Positions 6,774 to 14,404 of a DNA stretch of 29,652 bases are shown here, one piece after another (position 1 is the stretch's first letter; each line of letters opens with the position of its first letter). Position numbers and translations under genes: made by a program. The notes under the pieces were generated by a model that searched no databases, had not been told where the DNA came from, and saw only the letters and a program-made list of their open reading frames with translations. Origin of the DNA: an uncultured Bacteroidales bacterium (GTDB lineage Bacteria; Bacteroidota; Bacteroidia; Bacteroidales; Muribaculaceae); the NCBI GenBank assembly GCA_900552315.1, contig URZM01000008.1:1-29652 (forward strand). Reading direction: 5' to 3'.

Positions 6774-6836
6774 GTCGGACTTGTCAGACGGGTCGGACGG
6801 GTCAGACGGGTCAGACGGGTCAGACGGGTCAGACCT
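6774..6836 (-). repeat. 9-bp tandem repeat array, copy A (7 units)
   Basis: Seven consecutive 9-bp units of the form GTCRGACNN on the plus strand: GTCGGACTT, GTCAGACGG, GTCGGACGG, three GTCAGACGG and GTCAGACCT. The array fills most of the gap between argS and the Bax-inhibitor start. Related arrays occur at 8717-8761 and 16591-16635, all in the same orientation relative to minus-strand transcription. Confidence 0.9.
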
Positions 6837-6849
6837 CCTTATATAGGAT

Positions 6850-6870
6850 AACGCCTGAGGGGCGTTTTTT
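6850..6870 (+). terminator. Terminator-like hairpin with T-run on the plus strand, just past the end of argS
   Basis: AACGCC (6850-6855) pairs with GGCGTT (6861-6866) around a 5-base loop, and a run of six T follows on the plus strand. It lies 19 bases beyond the argS stop, but the T-run is on the strand opposite to argS transcription. As a terminator it would act on plus-strand (antisense) RNA; on the argS transcript it is only a hairpin. Confidence 0.45.
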
Positions 6871-6888
6871 ATTTTGCGGCCCAGGGGC

Positions 6889-8676
6889 TTACATGCGCTC
6901 GGGCATCTCTATGCCGAGCAGCGAGCATGCGGCGCGCAGGGTGCGCCCCACTACGGCGGAGAGCAACAGGCGCAGCGAGCGCAGCCCGGGGTCCTGCTCA
7001 CGCATTATGGGGTTGTCGTGGTAGAACTGGTTGTAGGTCTTGGCCAGGTCGTAGGCATAGTTGGCCACGAGCGCCGGAGAGTATGAGCGTCCTGCCTCTC
7101 GGACCACGGCGGGGAAATCTGCCAGACGCTGTATCAGCTCAGTCTCCTTCTCTGCGGGCAGGGCACAAGCCTCCTGCGAGGGAGCCTGCAGCGGGTTGCC
7201 GCCGGCCTTGCGCAGCACGGAGTTGATGCGGGCGTAGGTGTATTGCAGGAAGGGACCCGTGTTGCCGTTGAAATCGATGGATTCCTTGGGGTTGAAGAGC
7301 ATGTTCTTGCGCGGGTCCACCTTGAGCAGGAAATACTTCAGGGCACCCAGACCTATCATGCGGGCTATGTCGGCGGCCTCGTCGGCAGGGAGGTCCGCCA
7401 GGCGCTCGGCGCTGGCCTCGGCGGCATCGGCTATCATGGTCTCCATCAGGTCGTCGGCGTCCACCACCGTTCCCTCGCGGCTCTTCATCTTGCCCTCGGG
7501 CAGCTCCACCATGCCGTATGAGAAATGCACCAGGTCCTTGCCCCACTTGAAGCCCAGGCGGTCCAGCAGGATGGAGAGCACCTGGAAATGGTAGTTCTGC
7601 TCGTTGCCCACCACGTATATCATCCTGTCTATGGGATAGTCGCGGTAACGGAGCTTGGCCGTGCCAATGTCCTGGGTCATGTACACGGAGGTGCCGTCGG
7701 AGCGCAGGAGGAGCTTGTGGTCCAGCCCCTGGGGTGTGAGGTCGGCCCAGACGGAGCCATCCTCGCGGCGGTACATGGAGCCTTCTTCCAGACCCTTCAG
7801 CACCAGTTCCTTGCCTTCCAGGTATGTGTCGCTCTCATAATATATCTTGTCGAAGGCCACGCCCATGCGGCGATATGTCTCGTCGAAGCCGGCGTACACC
7901 CAAGAGTTCATCTGCTGCCACAGGGCACGCACCTCGGGGTCACCGGCCTCCCACAGGCGCAGCATCTCGCGGGCCTCGGCCATGAGCGGAGACTTCGCCT
8001 CGGCCTCCTCCTTGGAGCAGCCCTCGCGCTCCATGATGTCGGCCACCTCGGCGCGGTAGTGCTTGTCGAAGGCCACGTAGAAATCGCCTATCAGATGGTC
8101 CCCCTTCTTGCCGGTGGACTCGGGTGTGGCGCCATCTCCCCATTTCTTCCAGGCCAGCATGGACTTGCAGATGTGGATGCCACGGTCGTTCACTATATTG
8201 GTCTTCACCACACGACAGCCGTTGGCGGTCAGTATCTGCGCCAGTGACCATCCCAGCAGGTTGTTGCGGACATGTCCCAGGTGCAGGGGCTTGTTGGTGT
8301 TGGGCGATGAGTACTCCACCATCACCAGCTCGGAGTCGTCGGTCACGGGAGTGAAACCCCAGTCGGGGGCGCCGGCTATGCTCCGCAGCGTGTCGGCCCA
8401 GAAAGAGGGGGATATGCTCAGGTTCAGGAATCCCTTCACGGCGTTGAAAGCGGAGACGGCAGGCTCGTTGGCCACCATCCACTCCCCTATCTCCGAGGCG
8501 GTGGCCTCCGGGGCCTTGCGCGAAGCTTTCAGAAAGGGGAACACCACTATGGTCAGGTTGCCCTCGAACTCCTTCTTGGTCGCGGACACCTGTATGGACT
8601 GCGGGTCCGCCTCCAGGCCGTAGAGAGCCTTGAGGGCACGGCTGGCGGCCTGCTGTATGATATTGTCTATCTGCAT
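6889..8676 (-). CDS. argS: Arginyl-tRNA synthetase
   Basis: The 595-aa class I synthetase charges tRNA-Arg with arginine. The HIGH-type signature is HLGH at residues 132-135, preceded by VEYSSPNTNKP as in all ArgS. The KMSKS-type loop is KMKSR at about 396-400. Between them are the arginine-pocket segments NIVNDRGIHICKSMLAW (residues ~160-176) and YVVGNEQNYHFQ (~354-363). The N-terminal ArgRS-specific domain (residues ~1-110) and the C-terminal DALR anticodon-binding domain are complete, and the protein ends EIPERM-like (GIEMPERM). Length matches Bacteroidetes ArgS. It is flanked on both sides by 9-bp repeat arrays and lies in a run of co-directional genes from gldE to the Crp/Fnr gene. No separate promoter element is obvious upstream. 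Confidence 0.97.
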   Translation of the reverse strand: MQIDNIIQQAASRALKALYGLEADPQSIQVSATKKEFEGNLTIVVFPFLKASRKAPEATASEIGEWMVANEPAVSAFNAVKGFLNLSISPSFWADTLRSIAGAPDWGFTPVTDDSELVMVEYSSPNTNKPLHLGHVRNNLLGWSLAQILTANGCRVVKTNIVNDRGIHICKSMLAWKKWGDGATPESTGKKGDHLIGDFYVAFDKHYRAEVADIMEREGCSKEEAEAKSPLMAEAREMLRLWEAGDPEVRALWQQMNSWVYAGFDETYRRMGVAFDKIYYESDTYLEGKELVLKGLEEGSMYRREDGSVWADLTPQGLDHKLLLRSDGTSVYMTQDIGTAKLRYRDYPIDRMIYVVGNEQNYHFQVLSILLDRLGFKWGKDLVHFSYGMVELPEGKMKSREGTVVDADDLMETMIADAAEASAERLADLPADEAADIARMIGLGALKYFLLKVDPRKNMLFNPKESIDFNGNTGPFLQYTYARINSVLRKAGGNPLQAPSQEACALPAEKETELIQRLADFPAVVREAGRSYSPALVANYAYDLAKTYNQFYHDNPIMREQDPGLRSLRLLLSAVVGRTLRAACSLLGIEMPERM

Positions 8677-8716
8677 GGTTGTATGTCTTGTTTGTCGGTA
8701 ATGTAAATTTTTTGGG

Positions 8717-8761
8717 GTCGGACTTGTCGGACGGGTCGGACTTGTCGGACTCGTCTGACCC
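8717..8761 (-). repeat. 9-bp tandem repeat array, copy B (5 units)
   Basis: Five 9-bp units on the plus strand: GTCGGACTT, GTCGGACGG, GTCGGACTT, GTCGGACTC and GTCTGACCC. The array lies in the 127-base gap between the PPTase stop and the argS start. It is followed immediately by a cluster of small palindromes at 8768-8812. Confidence 0.9.
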
Positions 8762-8767
8762 GGGGAA

Positions 8768-8812
8768 ACATCGCGGAGCGATGTCCCTACAGGGACGAAA
8801 GCCCTACGGGGC
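8768..8812 (-). terminator. Cluster of three small palindromes at the 3' end of the PPTase gene
   Basis: Three adjacent stems are visible: ACATCGC/GCGATGT (8768-8784, GGA loop), TCCCT/AGGGA (8784-8795) and GCCC/GGGC (8801-8812), the last overlapping the PPTase stop codon. On the minus strand the ATCGC stem is followed by TTTCC. Together they could end or protect the PPTase transcript; they also look like a dispersed palindromic intergenic element. Confidence 0.5.
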
Positions 8813-9457
8813 CGGCTTGCGCTTCATGTAGGTGGCCGTGTGGGGCGTTATCGCAAGCGTCACGACATGCTCGCCGCTGCGCCAGGAGTGCAGGATGAAA
8901 GGCACGGAGCCCTGCGGAAGGATCACCTCCGCCTGTCCGTCCGGACCTCCGGGGACCGGGAGGCTGAGCAGGCGTATCTGCTCCCTCCAGTCGAGGCCGG
9001 GGGTCAGCGCGGCCTTGTACAGCGCCTCCTTGCATGTCCAGGCCACCATGTTGGCCTCGGTGTCAGTGGCGGGCACCGCCTCCAGCTCCGAGGCTGACAG
9101 GAAACGCTCACGCACCTTGAGCACCTGCTCCCGGTCGGCGCGCTCCGCGTCCACCCCTAAGGCGGTGCGCTCCGTAAACGAGTCCAAGGGCGCCTCGGGG
9201 GTCGGGGGCAACGTGGCCACCACCAGCAGTCCGTCGGTGTGTGACAGCGATATGCGGCTGTGCTCGCCCCACAGCATCGGGGCTCCGCACTCCAGATGCT
9301 CTATGTCGCGGTACGCGCCGTCACGGCCGTTCTCCTTCCATACCTGCATGGCCAGGGCGCGCCACACGGCCCCGCTCCGGTCTTCGCCGCCGCTTATCTC
9401 CTCCACCTTCACCCCTATGGGCGTGTGGTGTCTCCAGTATATGAACTCAGTCTCCAT
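8804..9457 (-). CDS. 4'-phosphopantetheinyl transferase (Sfp-like)
   Basis: The 217-aa enzyme transfers the phosphopantetheine arm of CoA to acyl-carrier-type proteins. Signature blocks are SLSHTDG (residues ~70-76), GVDAERADRE (~101-110, with the magnesium-binding Asp103/Glu105) and WTCKEALYKA (~140-149, with W-x-x-K-E-A). The frame is open to 9580, but that extension overlaps gldE. The ATG at 9457, 29 bases after the gldE stop, gives a normal start (METEFIYW). A gldE-PPTase pair is a frequent Bacteroidetes arrangement. Whether it serves fatty-acid ACP (AcpS role) or a secondary pathway cannot be told from the sequence. Confidence 0.88.
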   Translation of the reverse strand: METEFIYWRHHTPIGVKVEEISGGEDRSGAVWRALAMQVWKENGRDGAYRDIEHLECGAPMLWGEHSRISLSHTDGLLVVATLPPTPEAPLDSFTERTALGVDAERADREQVLKVRERFLSASELEAVPATDTEANMVAWTCKEALYKAALTPGLDWREQIRLLSLPVPGGPDGQAEVILPQGSVPFILHSWRSGEHVVTLAITPHTATYMKRKPAP

Positions 9458-9486
9458 GTCTGTGTATTGCTCTATAATGTAATGCC

Positions 9487-10854
9487 CTACCGCTCCTGCA
9501 CGGTGTCCATGACCTTGCAGCGTACCGAGATGATACGGTGCTTCTGAATGTCGAGCACCAGGAACCGGCACCTGCCGCACACCAGCGACTCCTTCTTGGC
9601 CGGGAAATCCCCCTTCAAGGCAAGCAGGAGCCCCGCGAGGGTGTCGGCCTCCTCTTCGTACTCCGCATAATCCTCGGGGTCGGTGCCCGTGACGCGGCAG
9701 AAATCTATGAGGGGTATCTTGCCCTCGAACACATAAGTGTCGTCCGAGAGGCGCTTGTACAGGCTCGACTCCTCGTCATACTCGTCGTCGATGTCCCCCA
9801 CTATCTCCTCGATGATGTCTTCCAGGGTCACGATGCCCTGTGTGCAGCCATACTCGTCCACCACCACGGCGATGTGCATGTGCTTTCTGCGGAAATCCTC
9901 CAGGAGGTCGTCTATCATGCGGCTCTCCGGCACGAAATAAGGCTGGCGCAACAGCGACTGCCAGGCGAAGGAGTCGTCACGCTCGCCGACATAGGCGAGC
10001 AGGTCCTTGCTGTAGAGGATGCCCTTGATGTTGTCCTGGGTGGTGTCGTAGACCGGTATGCGCGAGTAGCCTGTGCGGCGTATCAGCTCCACCACCTCGG
10101 AGAATCCCGCGTGGAACTCAAGGTCGGTCACGTCCACGCGGCTCACCATGATGTCCCCGGCGTTCTTCTCGCCAAAGGAGAGGATGCCTTCGAGCAGCTC
10201 CTTGTCCTTGCCGGCAGGTTCGGCGCTCATCTCCAGGGCCTGCGAGAGGGCGTCGGTGGAGATGGACTCGCCATGCTTTCCTATTATGCGGTGCACCACG
10301 CCGCTGCTGCGCTCCATGAGGGATGCAGGGCCCTTGAGCATGCGATACAGGAGCATCACGCCCCCGGAGGCTCCCAAAGCCCAACGCAGGGGACGCCCCT
10401 TGGCCACCAGCTTGGGGAATATCTCTCCGCACAGCAGGAGCAGGAAGGTCAGGAACACCGTCTGCAACAGGAAATTGAGCAGCGTGGAGTTGAACGTCAC
10501 CGCCTGGTTGATGGCGAAGGATAGCAGCACCACCATGGTGATGTTCACCATATTGTTGGCTATCAGTATGGTCGCGAGCAGTCTCTCGCTATGTGCCAGG
10601 AGCGATGATGCCTTGCGGGCCCTCGGGTCCTCGGCCTGCGCCTGCTCGTCGTCTATATAGTCACGGTCGGGCTGGCTAAGGCCGAAATAGGCTATCTCGC
10701 TTCCGCTCACGAATGCCGACACGCCCAGGCACAGCACGGCGATGAGAACTATGACCGCCCAGCTGAACCATGATGCCGGGGCATGGAACTCGATGGCTGG
10801 CACCGAGGCCAGAGAGTCCGCGAGGGACAAAATCGGTAAAGGGTCGATATCCAA
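9487..10854 (-). CDS. gldE: GldE-type CNNM/CBS-domain membrane protein (hemolysin C/CorC family)
   Basis: The 455-aa protein has an N-terminal CNNM (DUF21) membrane domain, about residues 30-200, containing LGVSAFVSGSEIAYFGLS and LLCGEIFPKLVAKG. A CBS pair follows: IMVSRVDVTDLEFHAG...YSRIPVYDTTQDNIKGILY near 235-285, and MHIAVVVDEYGCTQGIVTLEDI near 325-350 ending EEIVGDIDDEYDEE. A CorC/HlyC transporter-associated domain closes it, about residues 370-455. Family members export divalent cations such as magnesium; the Bacteroidetes version is called GldE after its link to gliding genes, though it also occurs in non-gliding gut species. The start codon is TTG at 10854, as no in-frame ATG occurs before the first membrane helix. 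The promoter at 10960-10953 gives a leader of about 95 nt. Confidence 0.9.
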   Translation of the reverse strand: MDIDPLPILSLADSLASVPAIEFHAPASWFSWAVIVLIAVLCLGVSAFVSGSEIAYFGLSQPDRDYIDDEQAQAEDPRARKASSLLAHSERLLATILIANNMVNITMVVLLSFAINQAVTFNSTLLNFLLQTVFLTFLLLLCGEIFPKLVAKGRPLRWALGASGGVMLLYRMLKGPASLMERSSGVVHRIIGKHGESISTDALSQALEMSAEPAGKDKELLEGILSFGEKNAGDIMVSRVDVTDLEFHAGFSEVVELIRRTGYSRIPVYDTTQDNIKGILYSKDLLAYVGERDDSFAWQSLLRQPYFVPESRMIDDLLEDFRRKHMHIAVVVDEYGCTQGIVTLEDIIEEIVGDIDDEYDEESSLYKRLSDDTYVFEGKIPLIDFCRVTGTDPEDYAEYEEEADTLAGLLLALKGDFPAKKESLVCGRCRFLVLDIQKHRIISVRCKVMDTVQER

Positions 10855-10952
10855 AACAATTGTAATTTACGAGCCACCCGTCTCCCCACAGGGACACTCC
10901 CGCGTCTCCGGCAAATCCGGAGCCTCGCGGACGCTGACTCTATTTCAAATTG

Positions 10953-10984
10953 CAAATTTAACAATAAATCCCCAAATCCCCAAA
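10953..10984 (-). promoter_or_regulatory. Promoter of gldE
   Basis: On the minus strand TAAATTTG (10960-10953) is preceded by TTTGG around 10984-10980 at 19-20 bp spacing, a close match to the Bacteroidetes consensus. It overlaps short direct repeats of AAATCCCC (10966-10989). Confidence 0.65.
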
Positions 10985-11008
10985 TCCCAGCCATTTTCAG
11001 CGTGCGAG

Positions 11009-11039
11009 TTGGAAGGCACGGATTTTTTCATTAACTTTG
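11009..11039 (+). promoter_or_regulatory. Promoter of the xseA-xseB-acyltransferase operon
   Basis: TTGG (11009-11012), exactly 19 bases, TAACTTTG (11032-11039): a full Bacteroidetes promoter. Transcription would start near 11045, about 50 bases before the xseA ATG. It is divergent from the gldE promoter about 50 bases away. Confidence 0.75.
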
Positions 11040-11096
11040 TCACCGGTTCGCGGCTTCCCTGCAAGCCCCCCGACCTCCACTGACAACATCTGACCC

Positions 11097-12515
11097 ATGT
11101 ACGCCGACACATCCCACACACCGTCGCCTCTCGCACCGCAGGGGCTGAGCGTCTCGCAGCTCACGGCACGCATCAGGCAAGCCGTGAGCCTTGACCGGGA
11201 CCTTCAGGACAAGTGGGTGATAGCCGAGCTTACCGAGGTGCGCGGCTCCGGCGGACACGTCTATCTGGAGCTGGCCGAGAAAGACTCCGCAGGGTGCATC
11301 ACAGCCAAGATACGAGGCACCATCTGGGCCAACGTGGCACGACAGATGAAGGAGCTGCACGGCTCCCGCATGCGTGAGATAATGAGAGTCGGCAGCGAGG
11401 TGCGCGTGCGCGGCTCCGTAGCCTTCAGCCCCCTTTACTCCATCTCTTTCTCCATCACGCAGATCGACCCTGACTACCGCCGCGACACCTCGCGCCTTCA
11501 GGCCGAGATTCTGACCACGCTCGCCTCCGAGGGGACAGCCGGCCTCAACAAGGAACTGACCCTGAGCGAAGCCCCCCAGCGCATAGCCGTAATCTCCGCG
11601 CCGGGAGCCGCCGGATACGGCGATTTCATGAACCAGCTGCTCCGCAACCCCTGGCGTCTGCGGTTCCACACCGAGCTGTTCCAGGCCACCATGCAGGGGC
11701 AGAACGTCTCCCCTACCGTGCGCGACGCCCTGGACCGCATAGAGCAGCGGGCCTCGGAGTTCGACTGCGTGGCCATAATACGCGGGGGGGGAGCCACCAC
11801 AGACCTGGCGGGCTTCGACGAGTTGCGCCTGGCGCGTGCCGTGACCCTCTTCCCCATCCCCGTAATAGTGGGCATAGGACACGAGCGAGACAACACGGTG
11901 CTCGATTTCATAGCCCACACGCGCGTCAAGACCCCCACGGCGGCGGCCGAGTTCCTGATAGCGCGCCTGGCCGATGTACTGGCCCGGGTGACCGACCTGG
12001 CGCGCCGCATAGCCTCGTGGGGAGAGAAGGCCCTGCACGGCGAGGGGCGCCGGCTGGAGTTCTACGAGGACAAGGTGCCCACCTTGGCCCGCATGCGTGC
12101 CGAAGGCGCCAAGGGGCGTCTGGCAGAGATCACAGCGGCCCTGCCCCTGGCCGTGCGCAACCGTCTGCTGCGCGCCGCCGGATGGCTCGATTCCGCCTCC
12201 CGCGCCATCGAGGCCGCCGGCCAGCGCCGGATAAGCTCCGAGACCATGAGGCTCACCAACGCCCGCACACTCTTGGAGCGAGACCTCCAGGTGGCGCTCA
12301 GCCGCGAGACCCGGAGACTCGACTCCCTGACCGACAAGGTAAGGCTCCTCTCCCCGGCGAACGTGCTGGCTCGCGGCTACTCCATCACCACCCTGCACGG
12401 CAAGGCCGTGCGTGACGCAGCCTGCGTACCTCCCGGCTCACGCCTGCTCACCCGACTGGCGCAAGGCCGGATAACATCCATTACCGACAACCACGACACA
12501 CCCCCTGAACAATGA
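11097..12515 (+). CDS. xseA: Exodeoxyribonuclease VII large subunit
   Basis: The 472-aa protein is the catalytic subunit of exonuclease VII, which degrades single-stranded DNA from both ends. The N-terminal OB-fold nucleic-acid-binding domain spans about residues 15-115 (GLSVSQLTARIRQAV, WVIAELTEVRGSGGHVYLEL, VRVRGSVAFSPLYSISFSI). The catalytic domain follows, with IAVISAPGAAGYGDFMNQL, CVAIIRGGGATTDLAGFDE and VIVGIGHERDNTVLDFIAH all typical of XseA. The C-terminal half is a long helical region that holds XseB, and the end carries NVLARGYSIT...DAACVPPGSRLLTRLAQGRITS. Its last bases overlap the xseB start (ATGA, 12512-12515), so subunit production is translationally coupled. Confidence 0.96.
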   Translation: MYADTSHTPSPLAPQGLSVSQLTARIRQAVSLDRDLQDKWVIAELTEVRGSGGHVYLELAEKDSAGCITAKIRGTIWANVARQMKELHGSRMREIMRVGSEVRVRGSVAFSPLYSISFSITQIDPDYRRDTSRLQAEILTTLASEGTAGLNKELTLSEAPQRIAVISAPGAAGYGDFMNQLLRNPWRLRFHTELFQATMQGQNVSPTVRDALDRIEQRASEFDCVAIIRGGGATTDLAGFDELRLARAVTLFPIPVIVGIGHERDNTVLDFIAHTRVKTPTAAAEFLIARLADVLARVTDLARRIASWGEKALHGEGRRLEFYEDKVPTLARMRAEGAKGRLAEITAALPLAVRNRLLRAAGWLDSASRAIEAAGQRRISSETMRLTNARTLLERDLQVALSRETRRLDSLTDKVRLLSPANVLARGYSITTLHGKAVRDAACVPPGSRLLTRLAQGRITSITDNHDTPPEQ

Positions 12516-12715
12516 CACAGACACCACTGCCCGCCAATTACTCCGACGCCATCAAAGAGCTGGAGGCCATAGTGCGCAAGATGCAGGCCGACGACTGCGA
12601 CATCGACAACCTGGCCCGCTACACGGCCCGCTCCCTGCAGCTACTCAAGTTCTGCAAAGAGCGCCTGCAGTACACCGACGCAGAGCTGAAGAAACTCCTC
12701 GCCGAGCTCCAGTGA
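12512..12715 (+). CDS. xseB: Exodeoxyribonuclease VII small subunit
   Basis: The 67-aa product has the XseB pattern: a short N-terminus (PANYSDAIKELEAIVRKMQAD) then two helices (NLARYTARSLQLLKFCKERL and YTDAELKKLLAEL). Several copies bind the helical stalk of XseA and are required for exonuclease VII function. The gene overlaps xseA by four bases at its start and the acyltransferase gene by four at its end (GTGA, 12712-12715), so all three are likely made from one mRNA. Confidence 0.93.
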   Translation: MTQTPLPANYSDAIKELEAIVRKMQADDCDIDNLARYTARSLQLLKFCKERLQYTDAELKKLLAELQ

Positions 12716-13767
12716 CCCTCAGCCTCTCACGCATAGCGCCCACTCCGCGCACCCTGGAGCTTATGGCTCCACTGAAATTCCTGCTGATATGCGGCGTGGT
12801 GTTCATCCACTGCGACTGGGGAGGTTCGGCGGCTGCACCCATGCCTGCGGGAGCCGAAACCATCATAGCTTGCTGGGACCGATATTTCCTGTCCCTCTGC
12901 GTGCCCGGTTTCTTTTTCCTGTCCGGCTACCTGTTTTTCCGCCACGGCACCTTCAGCCTCAAGGGCTACGGGCTCAGCCTTCGCCGCCGAGTCCGGACAT
13001 TGCTTGTGCCGTATCTGATATGGAACACCCTTGGGATGTTTATGATGCTCGCCAAGACGTCTCCGGCCCTCGCGCATCTTTTCCCTCAATACCAAGGCTG
13101 GCGTCCCGACCTGGCCCACCTTGTCGGCGGATACTGGCACCTGCCCGGTTCGTACTATCCATTTGACCTGACGCTGTGGTTCCTGCGCGACTTGATCCTC
13201 ACCGTATGCCTGTCCTGGGCCATAGGATTGAGCCTGCGCAAGCTCGGTTGTCTGACCCTGCTGCCCTTGTGCGCCCTGCTGCTCCTGCCCTGCCACATTG
13301 TCGGGTTCCCCGTGGAGGGACTGTTCTTCTTCGGCTCCGGGGCCACCTTGGCATGGTGCGCCGGAGACCTCGTATCATTCTTGGACCGCTATGGCAAATG
13401 GGCTTGCGCCGCATGGGCGCTGACCGTGGCCATAGACCTCGCATACGGGCTGGACCGGTCCACCGCAGTCATGCAGCTCGCCGGGATTCTCGCGCTCATA
13501 TATGGCGTGTCACGCTCACGCGCACTGACAAGCCACATACCCCGGAGCCTCCTCTCACTCACTTTCTTCATATACGCCTGCCACGGTCTCTACTGCAGCG
13601 TGGGGCGCAACATAGTGCTACGACTGCTGCCGCCGCACCACACATTGACCGCCCTGGCCGACTACCTCATCATATTCCTGCTGCTCACCGCCACCTCCGC
13701 CCTGGCCGGGCTGCTGACACGCCGCCTCTGCCCCCGGCCCTTCAGCCTCCTGACCGGAGGCCGCTGA
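12712..13767 (+). CDS. Acyltransferase-3 family integral membrane protein
   Basis: The 351-aa protein has about ten hydrophobic helices. The N-terminal LMAPLKFLLICGVVFIHCDW has the conserved helix 1 and His of membrane O-acyltransferases (AT3 family), and SLCVPGFFFLSGYLFF is the second hallmark block (usually V-P-x-F-F-x-x-S-G-x-L). GYGLSLRRRVRTLLVPYLIWN matches the usual loop before the next helix. AT3 enzymes acylate surface glycans or lipids using a cytoplasmic acyl donor; the acceptor is unknown. The start is GTG at 12712, overlapping the xseB stop. An ATG at 12763 would remove 17 residues and is also possible. Its coupling to a DNA-repair nuclease has no obvious functional logic and may be only positional. 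Confidence 0.87.
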   Translation: MTLSLSRIAPTPRTLELMAPLKFLLICGVVFIHCDWGGSAAAPMPAGAETIIACWDRYFLSLCVPGFFFLSGYLFFRHGTFSLKGYGLSLRRRVRTLLVPYLIWNTLGMFMMLAKTSPALAHLFPQYQGWRPDLAHLVGGYWHLPGSYYPFDLTLWFLRDLILTVCLSWAIGLSLRKLGCLTLLPLCALLLLPCHIVGFPVEGLFFFGSGATLAWCAGDLVSFLDRYGKWACAAWALTVAIDLAYGLDRSTAVMQLAGILALIYGVSRSRALTSHIPRSLLSLTFFIYACHGLYCSVGRNIVLRLLPPHHTLTALADYLIIFLLLTATSALAGLLTRRLCPRPFSLLTGGR

Positions 13768-13819
13768 CTCTATCCGGAAACCTGACCCGTATGCCCGGGG
13801 CCAAGAGCGAGCCACATTG

Positions 13820-14404
13820 TCACACCCTGAAGGGATGCGTGGCCAGGGCCAGCATCTCCTCGTCTCCCCGGCTGTCACCGTAGGCCCATGTCTCGCGGCT
13901 CTCGACATCGGGAATCAACGCACGTACGCGCCGCACCTTTTCCGCCCCACGGCAGTCAGGGGTGGAGAAGCGTCCTGTGAGTCGCCCCCCGGCGTCTGTC
14001 TCCGCACGCGTGGCCAGCACATCATGCACACCGTGACGGGCCGCCCAAGGGCGTATCCATTCCTCCAGCGAGGCCGACACTACCACCACCCGGTGTCCCC
14101 GCAGCAGGTGCCGGCGCAGCAGCTCCATGGCCTCAGGACGCAGGTCAGCGTCCACCCTGTCGGCGAACATCTCTGCATGAGCCCGGAACCGCACAAGCTC
14201 CATGCCCCGGTACAGGGAGGCGAAAAGCCTCTGCTTCGCGACAGCCCCCTCGGCCAGCCCCAGCTTCCAGGCGAGCAGTGAGGGCGCGCAGCCGAGCATG
14301 GCGCGCAACAGGCCACGGGCGCCCTTCACGTGCCGTGCGAAAGAGACAAACGTGTCGTGCCGCGTCAGCGTCCCGTCAAAGTCAAAAAAAGCAATCCCCC
14401 TCAT
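13820..14404 (-). CDS. HAD-IB family hydrolase (phosphatase)
   Basis: The 194-aa product starts MRGIAFFDFDGTLTRHDTF, with nucleophile and acid Asp at residues 8 and 10. It continues with motif II HRVVVVSASLEEWIRPWA (Ser after VVSA) and ends with motif IV TWAYGDSRGDEEML (two Asp). A helical cap lies between motifs I and II, as in the PSP-like HAD-IB group (SerB, CicA). The ATG at 14404 overlaps the stop of the UbiA-type gene (ATGA), and the longer frame to 14449 lies inside that gene, so 14404 is the start. The context suggests it removes a phosphate in the same polyprenyl-linked sugar pathway, for example from a phosphoribosyl-lipid made by the upstream enzyme. This is inferred from the gene order only. 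Confidence 0.85.
   Translation of the reverse strand: MRGIAFFDFDGTLTRHDTFVSFARHVKGARGLLRAMLGCAPSLLAWKLGLAEGAVAKQRLFASLYRGMELVRFRAHAEMFADRVDADLRPEAMELLRRHLLRGHRVVVVSASLEEWIRPWAARHGVHDVLATRAETDAGGRLTGRFSTPDCRGAEKVRRVRALIPDVESRETWAYGDSRGDEEMLALATHPFRV

Noticed and set aside
6774..6836. The 9-bp arrays as a CRISPR
   Set aside because: Units are contiguous and only 9 bp long, there are no unique spacers, and no cas gene is in the window.
11040..12398. A 452-codon minus-strand frame opposite xseA
   Set aside because: xseA is certain from motifs along its length, and the antisense product has no protein-like features.
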